Below, piece after piece: positions 27,565-35,629 of a stretch of DNA of 64,000 bases. A program made the position numbers and the translations under genes. Every line of letters begins with the position of its first letter. Position 1 is the stretch's first letter. The stretch spans positions 76,772-140,771 of the forward strand of contig JBBQPM010000004.1 of NCBI GenBank assembly GCA_038217425.1. The letters run 5' to 3'. This stretch comes from JAIEPT01 sp038217425. GTDB lineage: Bacteria > Planctomycetota > Planctomycetia > Gemmatales > Gemmataceae. Under the pieces are notes generated by a model. The model was not told where the DNA came from, did not search any database, and worked only from the letters and a program-made list of their open reading frames with translations.

Positions 27565-28530
27565 ATGTCCGCTCGCACCCTGTTTGAAACCGCAGGCGTC
27601 CTCCCCGCGCACGAACCGGTTCCGCCCCACCTGGCACTCTACTGCCAGCAAGCCGACCGCGTCCTCGCCGGCATGCAAAAGCACGTCGCCCAGGGAGACA
27701 TGTCGTCCCAGGCCGCCGACGAATTCTCCCAGCTCCTCGTCGATGCCTGCGCGCACATCCTGTGTCACCCCATCGTCGCGGGCAATCGCTATCTCCAGCG
27801 CTTCGCCCAGGGCGTCACCTACGCCCAGGCTCGTCATGAACTGCAGCAATTTTCCGTTTTCGCGGCCCAGTTCGACGTCGCCCAGGCCAAGCTCGTCGCC
27901 AACGCCCCCACCATCGAAGCGTATCTCGAACGGCTCAAAGTTTTGCTCAACGAGAAGGGAATCCCCTATCAGCACGGCTTCGAAGGCGAGCTCACGGGCC
28001 GGTGGAAACTCGAAACCGTCCACTTCACCTGGTTGCGAACCATGGCCACCGATCTGGGGTTGTCGTTTGAAGATCTCGCCAAGATATGGATCGGCCTCCC
28101 CGGAACGGTCGCGTTCGTAAATGCGATGTTCGACCTGTACGCCAGCACCGATCAGAATACCGCACTGGGCGCCTCGTTCGCCATCGAAAACTGGGCGGCG
28201 AACAGCCTGTGGAAACCCTGGATTGCCGGCATGAATCGGCTCAACGCGTCCCTGCCCAAGGCGATCCACCTGGGATACCTCAAGTATCACGACAAGGAGG
28301 AGGAGCACCACTCCCAGGCGACGCTGGACGAACTGCTCGAGAATTTCCAGCAGCCCTGGTTCGACCGCGCAAAGTTCCTGGCCGGCGCGGACCGCATTTT
28401 GACCGAGGGCGTGCAGGCGTATTATGAATCGCAGCTGGCCTCCTTGCCGGAACGCGACTCGAGCTGGCCCGACTCCGCGGTCGCTGCCCCGACCCGCGCG
28501 GCTCCGCCCTTGCCCCTGCAACCGGTCTGA
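27565..28530 (+). CDS. Haem-oxygenase-like (HDO/iron-containing redox enzyme) family protein
   Basis: A 321-aa all-helical protein with GGAAGGAG upstream of its ATG. Glu208 (in SFAIENWAAN) and the cluster His242, Asp243, Glu245-247, His248-249 (YHDKEEEHHS) resemble the metal-binding motifs of haem-oxygenase-like diiron oxidases and of TenA/PqqC/CADD relatives. Such enzymes activate oxygen to cleave small substrates. The assignment is by motif and helical pattern only. It is convergent with the kinase gene (21-nt gap) and has no obvious pathway neighbour. A Pro/Ala-rich C-terminal tail is present. Confidence 0.6.
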   Translation: MSARTLFETAGVLPAHEPVPPHLALYCQQADRVLAGMQKHVAQGDMSSQAADEFSQLLVDACAHILCHPIVAGNRYLQRFAQGVTYAQARHELQQFSVFAAQFDVAQAKLVANAPTIEAYLERLKVLLNEKGIPYQHGFEGELTGRWKLETVHFTWLRTMATDLGLSFEDLAKIWIGLPGTVAFVNAMFDLYASTDQNTALGASFAIENWAANSLWKPWIAGMNRLNASLPKAIHLGYLKYHDKEEEHHSQATLDELLENFQQPWFDRAKFLAGADRILTEGVQAYYESQLASLPERDSSWPDSAVAAPTRAAPPLPLQPV

Positions 28531-28551
28531 GCAACCGGGTGGAGAAGAACG

Positions 28552-30192
28552 TCAACGGGTGCGCTGGGCAAGCAAGTGGAGATAGCGCTGCTCGGGAGCG
28601 TCGCCGGCCAGTCGGCGGACCTGGTCCCAACTCTTGGCGGCGTCGTCGGGCTTTTTCTCGAACTCAAACTTGAGCGCGGCGACGGCGGCGGCCTCCGCTT
28701 CGGAGTTCGTCGCAATCTCATCTTCGCGCTCAAGCTTCCGGCGAACCTCTTTCGCAAAGGCCAACGCCTTGACGATCGGCTGCCGATGCGCCTCCGCGGT
28801 CAGTCCCCAGCCCCGTTTTTCAAAGTCGTCGGACTCCTTGAGCGGTACGACCTGGCTCCACAGACGTTCGGCCGATTCGAGGTTGCCCGCGAGTTCGTCC
28901 TTGTAGGCCTGCTTGACTTCCGCAGGATCTCGGCCCTCCTTGAGGAGGTTCTTGCGCAGGTAGGTTTCGCAGGATTCGCGCTCGATCTTGTCGCGCCAGG
29001 CGAGCATGTCGCGGGACAGCTCGTGTTCCCGATAGTGCTTCCAGAAGAGGTCGATGAGGGGCCGGGCTGGGCGCCAATCGTCCAGGGCCTTGCCCTCCAT
29101 GATCGTCTTGACTTCGGCGTGGAGCGATTCCGGACTGGGGATTTTGATGAAGAGCCACCATCCGCCGTAGGCCAGGGCGCCGAGGATGACGGCGAGCGCG
29201 GAGATCGTGAACCATGCCTTGGTGTAAAACGGCACGTGCTTCTTTTTCTTCCTCTTGCCGAGCAACTCGCGGGCGGCGGCCTTGTCGTCGGCGTCAAGTT
29301 TGCCGTCGAGCGACGTCTTGTCGGCGCGACGCTTGCTGGCGCGGTCAATCCCCGCGCTCTTCTGCGCGATCACCTTTTCCTCGATCTCGGCCAGGGCCCT
29401 CGCCACCTTATCCGCGTCATAGGGGCGGTGGTCGGGGTTCTTCTCCATGAGCTGGTAAACGAGCGTGTCGAACCAGACCGGCAGGTCCAACGCGAGTCCC
29501 GAGGCGCGCGGGATCGGTTCGTTGGTGTGTTTGAGGAACATGTCCATCGTGTTGTCGGCGATGAACGGCTTTTGGCCGGTGAGGAGTTCAAAGAAAAGAA
29601 TGCCCATCGAGTAGAGGTCGGCTTTGCCGGTGAGTTCCTTGCTGCCGCGGCATTGTTCCGGAGACATGTACGCAGCCGTGCCCAGCGTGGAGTTGGCGGC
29701 GGTGAGGGCGGTGACGTCGGTGTCCTTGGCGATGCCGAAGTCAGTGAGTTTGACGGAGCCGTCCTTTTGCACCATGACGTTGGAAGGTTTGAGATCGCGA
29801 TGAATGATGCCGAGGGAATGGGCATGCTGCAGAGCGGCGCAAAGCTGTTTGCCGATGCCGGCGACTTCCTCCCAGGAGATTTTGCCCCGGCGCTCCAGAA
29901 CGTGATCGAGCGATTCGCCTTCGACAAACTCCATGACGTAAAAGGGGGTGCCGTCGACGCGGCCGGAGCCGATGTAGCGCGAGATGTTGGGATGGTTCAT
30001 CTGCTTGAGGATGGCCGACTCGCGTTGGAAGCGATTCATCGCGGTGCGATTGCCGATGAGGCTGACGGCGATCATCTTGAGGGCGACGCGCTGGCCGGTC
30101 TTTTCATGCACGGCGCCGAAGACGGAGCCCATGGCGCCGCGGCCGAGCTGCTTTTGCACGAGAAACGGTCCCAGACGTTTGCCGATCAGCAT
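28552..30192 (-). CDS. Hanks-type Ser/Thr protein kinase, membrane anchored
   Basis: A 546-aa protein whose residues 8-270 form a complete kinase domain: GRGAMGSVF glycine loop, Lys39 in VALK, HRDLKPSN with catalytic Asp133, and DFG at 151-153. A Lys-rich stretch precedes one transmembrane helix (about 327-348), and a helical external domain of about 200 aa follows. This is the PknB-like topology, with the C-terminal part acting as a sensor outside the inner membrane. It starts 9 nt after the hemB stop codon on the same strand, so co-transcription with hemB is possible. The signal sensed is unknown. Confidence 0.94.
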   Translation of the reverse strand: MLIGKRLGPFLVQKQLGRGAMGSVFGAVHEKTGQRVALKMIAVSLIGNRTAMNRFQRESAILKQMNHPNISRYIGSGRVDGTPFYVMEFVEGESLDHVLERRGKISWEEVAGIGKQLCAALQHAHSLGIIHRDLKPSNVMVQKDGSVKLTDFGIAKDTDVTALTAANSTLGTAAYMSPEQCRGSKELTGKADLYSMGILFFELLTGQKPFIADNTMDMFLKHTNEPIPRASGLALDLPVWFDTLVYQLMEKNPDHRPYDADKVARALAEIEEKVIAQKSAGIDRASKRRADKTSLDGKLDADDKAAARELLGKRKKKKHVPFYTKAWFTISALAVILGALAYGGWWLFIKIPSPESLHAEVKTIMEGKALDDWRPARPLIDLFWKHYREHELSRDMLAWRDKIERESCETYLRKNLLKEGRDPAEVKQAYKDELAGNLESAERLWSQVVPLKESDDFEKRGWGLTAEAHRQPIVKALAFAKEVRRKLEREDEIATNSEAEAAAVAALKFEFEKKPDDAAKSWDQVRRLAGDAPEQRYLHLLAQRTR

Positions 30193-30201
30193 GTGTGTAT
30201 T

Positions 30202-31182
30202 CTACGCCAACCAGCGGGCGGCATCCAAGGCGTGGTATGTGAGAATCATATCGGCGCCCGCACGTTTGATGCTCGTCAAGATCTCGAGCGCGACCCGGCG
30301 TTCGTCGATCCAGCCGCGCGCGGCGGCGGCCTTCACCATCGCGAACTCTCCCGAGACGTTGTACGCCGCCACCGGCATTTGCGTCTGGTCCTTCACCCGC
30401 CGAATAATGTCGAGGTACGACAAGGCCGGCTTCACCATGATGATGTCCGCTCCCTCGGCGACGTCCAGCGCCACTTCCCGTAACGCCTCGGCGCCGTTGG
30501 CGGGATCCATCTGGTAGCCACTGCGGTCGCCGAACGACGGCGGCGATTCGGCGGCGTCCCGGAAGGGGCCGTAAAACCCCGACGCATACTTGGCCGCGTA
30601 GCTCATGATCGGCAGCCCTGCGAACCCGGCGTCGTCGAGCCCCCGGCGAATCGCCTGGACCATGCCGTCCATCATGCCGCTCGGCGCCACCATATCCGCC
30701 CCGGCCTGGGCGTGGCTCACGCATTGTTTCGCCAGCAGCGGCAAAGTCGCGTCGTTGTCAACGTCCCAGCGGCCGGCGGTTTCCAGGAGCGGACCGCAAT
30801 GGCCATGATCAGTGTATTCGCAGAAGCACTCGTCGGTGATGAGCAGCACGTCCTTGTGTGCCGCACGCACGGCGCGTAACGCTTGCTGGACGATGCCGTC
30901 GTCGGCCCAGGAGCTGGAGCCGAGCGCGTCTTTGGACGCGGGGATGCCGAAGAGGATGAAGGCGCGGATGCCGAGGTCGGCCGCGGCGCCGATCTCATCG
31001 ACGAGTCGGTCGACGCTAAGCTGGTAGTTCCCCGGCATGCTGGCGATTTCTTTTTTGATGCCGGCGCCGGGGCGGACAAACAGCGGCAGGATGAAATCGC
31101 GGGGTGACAGCGACGTTTCGCGCACGAGGTCGCGCAGCACGGGGTGTTGACGGAGACGACGCAGTCGGGTTTGCGGAAACAT
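30202..31182 (-). CDS. hemB: Delta-aminolevulinic acid dehydratase (porphobilinogen synthase)
   Basis: HemB condenses two 5-aminolevulinate molecules to porphobilinogen in tetrapyrrole synthesis. The 326-aa protein starts at the ATG at 31182 with GGAG 7 nt upstream; an open extension to 31323 lies in an inverted repeat and is not coding. Schiff-base lysines are Lys198 (SYAAKYASGFYGPF) and Lys251 (IMVKPALSYLD). The Cys triad 119/121/129 in DECFCEYTDHGHCG marks the Zn-dependent class. No other haem gene is adjacent. Confidence 0.97.
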   Translation of the reverse strand: MFPQTRLRRLRQHPVLRDLVRETSLSPRDFILPLFVRPGAGIKKEIASMPGNYQLSVDRLVDEIGAAADLGIRAFILFGIPASKDALGSSSWADDGIVQQALRAVRAAHKDVLLITDECFCEYTDHGHCGPLLETAGRWDVDNDATLPLLAKQCVSHAQAGADMVAPSGMMDGMVQAIRRGLDDAGFAGLPIMSYAAKYASGFYGPFRDAAESPPSFGDRSGYQMDPANGAEALREVALDVAEGADIIMVKPALSYLDIIRRVKDQTQMPVAAYNVSGEFAMVKAAAARGWIDERRVALEILTSIKRAGADMILTYHALDAARWLA

Positions 31183-31235
31183 GAAAAGCTCCGGAGGATG
31201 ATGGTTCATCTTACGGAGGGGGCAAGAAGTGAAAG

Positions 31236-31323
31236 TTGGGGCTGTTGTAAACCTTGACGGATTGGGGGATCGCGAAGGAGTCAGAGATATCTGCTCATAT
31301 CTCTGTTTGGACAACAGCCCCAA
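31236..31323. repeat. Nested inverted repeats between mraZ and hemB
   Basis: The outer arms TTGGGGCTGTTGT (31236-31248) and ACAACAGCCCCAA (31311-31323) pair perfectly. Inside them CAGAGATAT (31282-31290) pairs with ATATCTCTG (31297-31305) around 6 nt. The element could end mraZ transcription on the minus strand or be a dispersed repeat. Confidence 0.75.
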
Positions 31324-31341
31324 GGTGCATAAAAATCGGTG

Positions 31342-31779
31342 TTACGCAGAGGCGAAGGCGCCCTCCGCGGCCTGATCGAACTTCGGACCCTTCTCTTCCA
31401 GATACGTCGCCCAACTGCCGGCGTCCCAAAGCTCCAGATGATCGCGAACGCCGAGCATCACCACGTCTTTGCCCAGCTTGCCAAACTGCACAAGCCGATC
31501 GGGGATCAAGATTCGGCCCGTCTTGTCGACGTCAACCGCTTCCATCTGGGCAAAGAAGAGGCGGCGAAAGACGCGTGCCTCAATGTCCGCCGCCGGCGCC
31601 CGATCGAGCTTGGCCGACAGACTTTCCAGATTCTCCTGATCGAAAATCCACAGACACGCGTCCGGCCCGGGGGTCACGAAGAGCTGCTGCGCGGCCCCAA
31701 GCTGTTCGCGAATCCGCTTCGGCAGAGCGACGCGATTCTTCTCATCGAGCGTCCGGGGATGGGTTCCTGTGAGAAGCAC
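31342..31779 (-). CDS. mraZ: MraZ transcriptional regulator
   Basis: A 145-aa SpoVT/AbrB-fold protein with two MraZ repeats: residues 5-40 (GTHPRTLDEKNRVALPKR) and about 75-105 (VDVDKTGRILIPDRLVQF). MraZ forms a ring and represses the division/cell-wall (dcw) operon, including itself. The GTG at 31779 is chosen as start because family members begin just before the TLDxKxR motif; a GTG at 31803 lies inside the operator repeats. No mraW, ftsI, mur or other dcw gene is nearby, so this is an orphan copy. Confidence 0.9.
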   Translation of the reverse strand: MLLTGTHPRTLDEKNRVALPKRIREQLGAAQQLFVTPGPDACLWIFDQENLESLSAKLDRAPAADIEARVFRRLFFAQMEAVDVDKTGRILIPDRLVQFGKLGKDVVMLGVRDHLELWDAGSWATYLEEKGPKFDQAAEGAFASA

Positions 31780-31788
31780 GGTTTGATT

Positions 31789-31823
31789 CCCACTTTCCCC
31801 CACTCTTGACCACTCTCTACCAC
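31789..31823 (-). promoter_or_regulatory. MraZ box: four GTGG repeats at 10-bp spacing
   Basis: On the minus strand GTGGT, GTGGT, GTGGG and GTGGG occur at 31819-31823, 31809-31813, 31799-31803 and 31789-31793, exactly one helical turn apart. This matches the known MraZ operator of TGGG-type repeats separated by 5 nt. It ends 9 nt before the proposed start codon, so binding should block mraZ expression. Confidence 0.75.
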
Positions 31824-32268
31824 CAGTCTACCCGAGGTCGGTCGCAGTTCAAGCGCAAAAATCCGAAAACGTCGGGCTTCTTGCTTCGGTTGGCGCTTAC
31901 GCCGGTTCGGTGGAAACGTCGTGGAGATTCCGGGAGGGAATTTGGGAGATGTGTACCGATCGTGACGATTGTTCCCGGGGAGCGTTCTTTGGCGCGGCGA
32001 ACCGGAGAATCTTTCAGGATGATTCGGGTGCGAAATGTATGGGGACTTGGCGAACTCCGATAGAAGTAGCATCCAACAGAACGTCCTGTCAGAACGTCCG
32101 AAGTGGAATCTTCGGCACCTCTCCCCTCTGATCCGGACACAGGACAACCGACCCCCGCCCAGGCTGTCTACGTACGACTACTTGTGGAATGTCTTGGTTT
32201 AGGTGAAGGCGGTCCTGAGAAAGTCCTGGGCTTACGGGCCCTCATCTTTTATGGAGGAGTTTGAGTTC
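31824..32268. other. Intergenic region between mraZ and the porin gene
   Basis: No supported gene is seen in these 445 bases. Short open frames exist on both strands but lack ribosome sites and family features. The stretch is less GC-rich than its surroundings and must hold the divergent promoters of mraZ and the porin gene. I could not assign a clear promoter for the porin. Confidence 0.5.
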
Positions 32269-33642
32269 ATGATTAACTCACTCATGCTAAGCACGGCAAT
32301 GTTGATTGGGCAAACTCAGGTTCTACCCCCCACGTCTACCGTCGCCCCCCCGAGCTACATCCTCGTCCAAAACGGGAATGGGAACGGCAATGGCAACGGT
32401 AATGGCGAAGCGAAGGCAGAAGCCCCGGCAGCGGAAGAACCGGCCGAAGACGACCGCTACTTCCTCATGAAGGCGCTCGACGGCACCCACGTCGGCGACA
32501 TCATGAAAGAGCATCGTCTTTCCATCAGCGGTTGGGCGACCGCGTCCTACACGCACAGCGAGAACGACCACTACATCAACAACTCCCGCGGCAATCCGGG
32601 AAATGGCACTGTGGTTTGGAACGACCGCGCTAACCACGTCAACCTCCAGCAGCTCTGGGTTCGCTTGGATCGCGCCCTCGACACCGAATCCAAGGAAGTC
32701 AACTTTGGCTTCCGTGCCGATGTTCTCTTCGGGACGGATTACCGTTACACGATGGCGCGTGGGTTGTTCAACAGCCAGCTGCAGAACGCGGCCGGAAACC
32801 AGAACTTCTACGGCGTCGATCCCGTACAGTTCTACGCCAATGCCTGGTTGCCAAACCTGTTCAATGGCACTGAAGTACGCGTCGGCCGCCTTTATTGTCC
32901 TTGGGGTTTTGAAAGCGTCGAAACTGTATCGTCGCCTTTCATGTCGAAGTCGTTTACCTTCAACTTCGCGCCGCCGTTTACCCATACCGGTGTGTTGTTC
33001 ATCTCGAACCTCAGCGATAACCTTGTCCTGAAATACGGCCTCGCCGGCGGCAACGACGTTTTTATTGACGACGCCATGCGACTTCAAACCATCGGCGCCG
33101 TAACCTATACGACGTGCGACAAAAAGCAGACTGCGACCTTTGGTTGGGCCATCGGCAACGGTCGATTCATCCAGGATCAGCCCTTCAACCCGACTACATA
33201 CGGAACCCAGTCGGAACCGCTTGGTCGCAATAACTTTAATTCCTTCGACTTCGTCTACACCAATGCCCTCACCGACAAGCTGACGGTGGCTGCCGAGTTC
33301 ATCTACTGCTACCAGACCAACGCCCCCATCGGCGTGGTCGGTGGCACGAACGCCGGGTTCGGCACTGCCAACTGGATGGGCCTGCCCGTCTACGCGCAGT
33401 ACAAGATCAACGACTGCCTCACCGCTCAGGCTCGCCTGGAATGGTTTGAAGATACCGACGGCCAACGTACCGGCGAACGCACGTCGTACTTCGCCCAGAC
33501 GTACGGTTTGAGCTGGTTAGTCTCCCGCGGCGTCATCTTCCGTCCGGAAGTTCGCTTCGACCACAGCTCGGACAACAACTACCTCTATAACGGCAACCAG
33601 GGCATCGTGACTGCCGGCGCCGACCTTACCATCCGCTACTAA
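32269..33642 (+). CDS. BBP2-type outer-membrane beta-barrel porin
   Basis: A 457-aa protein starting at the ATG at 32269, preceded by GGAGGAG. A short hydrophobic leader and an Asn-Gly repeat (about residues 37-46) precede a long stretch of alternating amphipathic strands rich in Tyr, Asn and Gly. VGRLYCPWGFESVETVSSPF and the strand-final DLTIRY are typical of the BBP2/OmpL-like porin family (PF07642) that is abundant in planctomycetes. It should form a diffusion channel in the outer membrane. It is monocistronic, with its own terminator at 33669-33694. Confidence 0.85.
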   Translation: MINSLMLSTAMLIGQTQVLPPTSTVAPPSYILVQNGNGNGNGNGNGEAKAEAPAAEEPAEDDRYFLMKALDGTHVGDIMKEHRLSISGWATASYTHSENDHYINNSRGNPGNGTVVWNDRANHVNLQQLWVRLDRALDTESKEVNFGFRADVLFGTDYRYTMARGLFNSQLQNAAGNQNFYGVDPVQFYANAWLPNLFNGTEVRVGRLYCPWGFESVETVSSPFMSKSFTFNFAPPFTHTGVLFISNLSDNLVLKYGLAGGNDVFIDDAMRLQTIGAVTYTTCDKKQTATFGWAIGNGRFIQDQPFNPTTYGTQSEPLGRNNFNSFDFVYTNALTDKLTVAAEFIYCYQTNAPIGVVGGTNAGFGTANWMGLPVYAQYKINDCLTAQARLEWFEDTDGQRTGERTSYFAQTYGLSWLVSRGVIFRPEVRFDHSSDNNYLYNGNQGIVTAGADLTIRY

Positions 33643-33668
33643 GCTCCAACGCCTAGTGTCCAAGAGAG

Positions 33669-33694
33669 GGCCCGGTCACACGACCGGGCCTTTT
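33669..33694 (+). terminator. Rho-independent terminator after the porin gene
   Basis: GGCCCGGTC and GACCGGGCC form a perfect 9-bp GC-rich stem around ACAC, followed by TTTT, starting 26 nt past the stop codon. On the minus strand it could also serve the convergent amidohydrolase gene. Confidence 0.85.
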
Positions 33695-33720
33695 GCCATT
33701 CGACCTCCTCTTTGTCACAT

Positions 33721-34563
33721 CTATTTCGCCCGAAAAAAGAACTCCTCCGCGGTCCGACGTAGCAGCCAGGTGCGTTCCTCGTCGGTGAGGAACTTGAGCT
33801 GCGTCCGCACCAGGTCGAGGCTGTCGCGGTAGGGGGCGTTGTTGATCTGGTACGGCGAATCGCTCTCCCACATGCAGCGCCGGGCGCCGAACGCCTTCAC
33901 GACTTTTTCGATCATTGGCGCCAGATCGAGGTACGGCGACTTCCTCGCTCCCAGGGCGTAGAAGGCGCCGACCTTGATCAGCACGCGCGGATACTTTGCC
34001 AGCGCACACAGCGCGTCGACGTCGCGCTCGACGATCGTCCCCGTGCCCCCCAGGAGACAAAGATGGTCGACGATCACGGGCGTGTCAGGATACGCCTTGC
34101 ACATACGCTCGAGTTCGGGGAGTCCCGCGGGGTTAACGAGGCAGCTCATGCCGAGGTTGTGCTTGGCACCGGCCGCGAACATCTTCGCGTAGCCTTCGGG
34201 TTCGAGCCAGCGCGCGACGGGGAGCTTGGCTCCGGGACGGATGCGGAAGGCGCGCACGCCGCGCTTGGCGAGGTCGAGCATCTGCGCGTCGGGATCCTTC
34301 TGCAGCGGATCGATGAGTGCGGTACCGACGAAGACGTCCTTGTGCCGCTCAATCGCCTCGAGCATGTATCTATTGTCGAACCCGTAGAAACTAATCTGGA
34401 TAAGATTGACGCGTGCGACGCCCGCTTCCTTGGTGTGGCGAAACAGTTCGTCCGGCGTAAACGACCGCGGCCGAATGTCGTCGGGCTTGAAGTTCTCCGC
34501 CAGGTGGAATCGGCGAAAATCGTCGGTCCAGACGTGGACATGCGCGTCGATAAAGTCGGACAT
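33721..34563 (-). CDS. Amidohydrolase, TIM-barrel (Amidohydro_2 type)
   Basis: A 280-aa protein with N-terminal DAHVHVW, the HxH metal motif of the amidohydrolase superfamily (PF04909 type). PVIVDHLCLLGG provides a second metal/active-site His and MWESDSPYQ the conserved Asp. Members are lactonases, decarboxylases or hydrolases of carboxylated substrates. It is the last gene of an operon behind two ATP-grasp ligases, separated from the second by 10 nt, with AGGAG before the ATG. It may open or trim the compound made by those ligases; this is inference. Confidence 0.87.
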   Translation of the reverse strand: MSDFIDAHVHVWTDDFRRFHLAENFKPDDIRPRSFTPDELFRHTKEAGVARVNLIQISFYGFDNRYMLEAIERHKDVFVGTALIDPLQKDPDAQMLDLAKRGVRAFRIRPGAKLPVARWLEPEGYAKMFAAGAKHNLGMSCLVNPAGLPELERMCKAYPDTPVIVDHLCLLGGTGTIVERDVDALCALAKYPRVLIKVGAFYALGARKSPYLDLAPMIEKVVKAFGARRCMWESDSPYQINNAPYRDSLDLVRTQLKFLTDEERTWLLRRTAEEFFFRAK

Positions 34564-34573
34564 GCGAAAACTC

Positions 34574-35629
34574 CTACGCCGGGGGCGTTGGCGGAACCAC
34601 CTGATCCATCGCGAACGTGGGCCGGGGTCGCTCGGTTCGGCCGATGGTTTGTTGGATGAGCCGTACCAGAAACTCTTTGTACTTCAGATCCGCCGACCCC
34701 AGGCACCCGGCAAAACCGGCCGCGTCGCTGATTTCGGGATTGGGATTTACTTCCAGAATGTATGGCTTGAAGTCCGACCCCATGCGGAAATCGACCCGGG
34801 CGTAATCCCGGCAGCCCAGCAGCCGATACGCGTCCATCGCGTACTTGCCGAGCATCGCGATGATTTCCGGCGAAAGGTCGGCCGGGTACTCCGGCGGCTG
34901 CGTCTCGTAGTCGGGCGTGCCGGGCTTCCATTTGCCGTCGTACGTCAGGATCGGCCAATAGCCCGGCCGTTCCTCCGGGAAAATAATCTCGGCCGGCGGC
35001 AGGAACTCCAGCGTCGGCAGTTCGAGCAGCGCGACGTTCAATTCTCGGCCGCGAACGAACTCCTCGACGATCACCGGCGCCCCGTACGTCTCCAGGAGAA
35101 CCTTCACGCGCTGCTCCACCTGAAGCGCATCAGTGCAGACGCTCGATTGATTGACGCCCACGCTCGCGTCTTGCCGCGCCGGCTTCACGATCACCGGGAA
35201 CGAAATCGGCGACGGCGGCAGAGGAAGCTCATTCACCACGTAGAAATCCGACGTCGGCAGACCGGCGCCGCGCAGCAGGCACTTCGTCGTATGCTTCGCC
35301 CGCGCCAGGGCGAGCGTCTCCATCGGCGATCCCGTGAACGGAATCCCCTTCCACTGCAGCAGCCCCGCGACGTACGACTCCGTCTCCGGATCGTCGAGAT
35401 TGCCCTCGAAGAGATTCAGCACCGCGCTCGGCTGACGCGCCTCGAGTTCGCGCCACAATTCCGTCGGATCCTGCTTGAGCCCCAACAGCGACACGTGATA
35501 CCCGGCGTCCACGAGCACTTTCGCCATCGCCTCGGCGATCTCGACGACGGAGTTCTCCGAGTCCGCGTCGGGATGGGTGAGGGGGAGCAGCGGATGGTTG
35601 TAGAGCACGAGCACGGAGGCGGGCTTCAT
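34574..35629 (-). CDS. D-Ala-D-Ala-ligase-like ATP-grasp enzyme 1
   Basis: A 351-aa protein with the Ddl layout. The N-terminal domain holds LNLFEGNLDDPETESYV, the central ATP-grasp domain PVIVKPARQDASVGVNQSS and VIVEEFVRGRELNVALL, and the C-terminal metal site is ARVDFRMG...ILEVNPNPEIS. Such enzymes activate a carboxylate with ATP and join it to an amine. The EVNP motif replaces the EVNT of true Ddl, and the middle differs, so cell-wall D-Ala-D-Ala synthesis is not assured. Its start codon overlaps the stop codon of the paralogue at 35626 (ATGA), a strong sign of coupled translation. Confidence 0.85.
   Translation of the reverse strand: MKPASVLVLYNHPLLPLTHPDADSENSVVEIAEAMAKVLVDAGYHVSLLGLKQDPTELWRELEARQPSAVLNLFEGNLDDPETESYVAGLLQWKGIPFTGSPMETLALARAKHTTKCLLRGAGLPTSDFYVVNELPLPPSPISFPVIVKPARQDASVGVNQSSVCTDALQVEQRVKVLLETYGAPVIVEEFVRGRELNVALLELPTLEFLPPAEIIFPEERPGYWPILTYDGKWKPGTPDYETQPPEYPADLSPEIIAMLGKYAMDAYRLLGCRDYARVDFRMGSDFKPYILEVNPNPEISDAAGFAGCLGSADLKYKEFLVRLIQQTIGRTERPRPTFAMDQVVPPTPPA

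Noticed and set aside
28576..30483. Open frame of 635 codons on the plus strand
   Set aside because: Antisense to the kinase and hemB genes; no recognisable domain.
31817..32140. Open minus-strand frame upstream of mraZ
   Set aside because: No ribosome site, Ser/Arg-rich noise, and it overlaps the MraZ operator region.
32373..32406. Asn-Gly repeat DNA as a phase-variable tract
   Set aside because: The codons are mixed and the repeat is short and imperfect, so slippage is unlikely.
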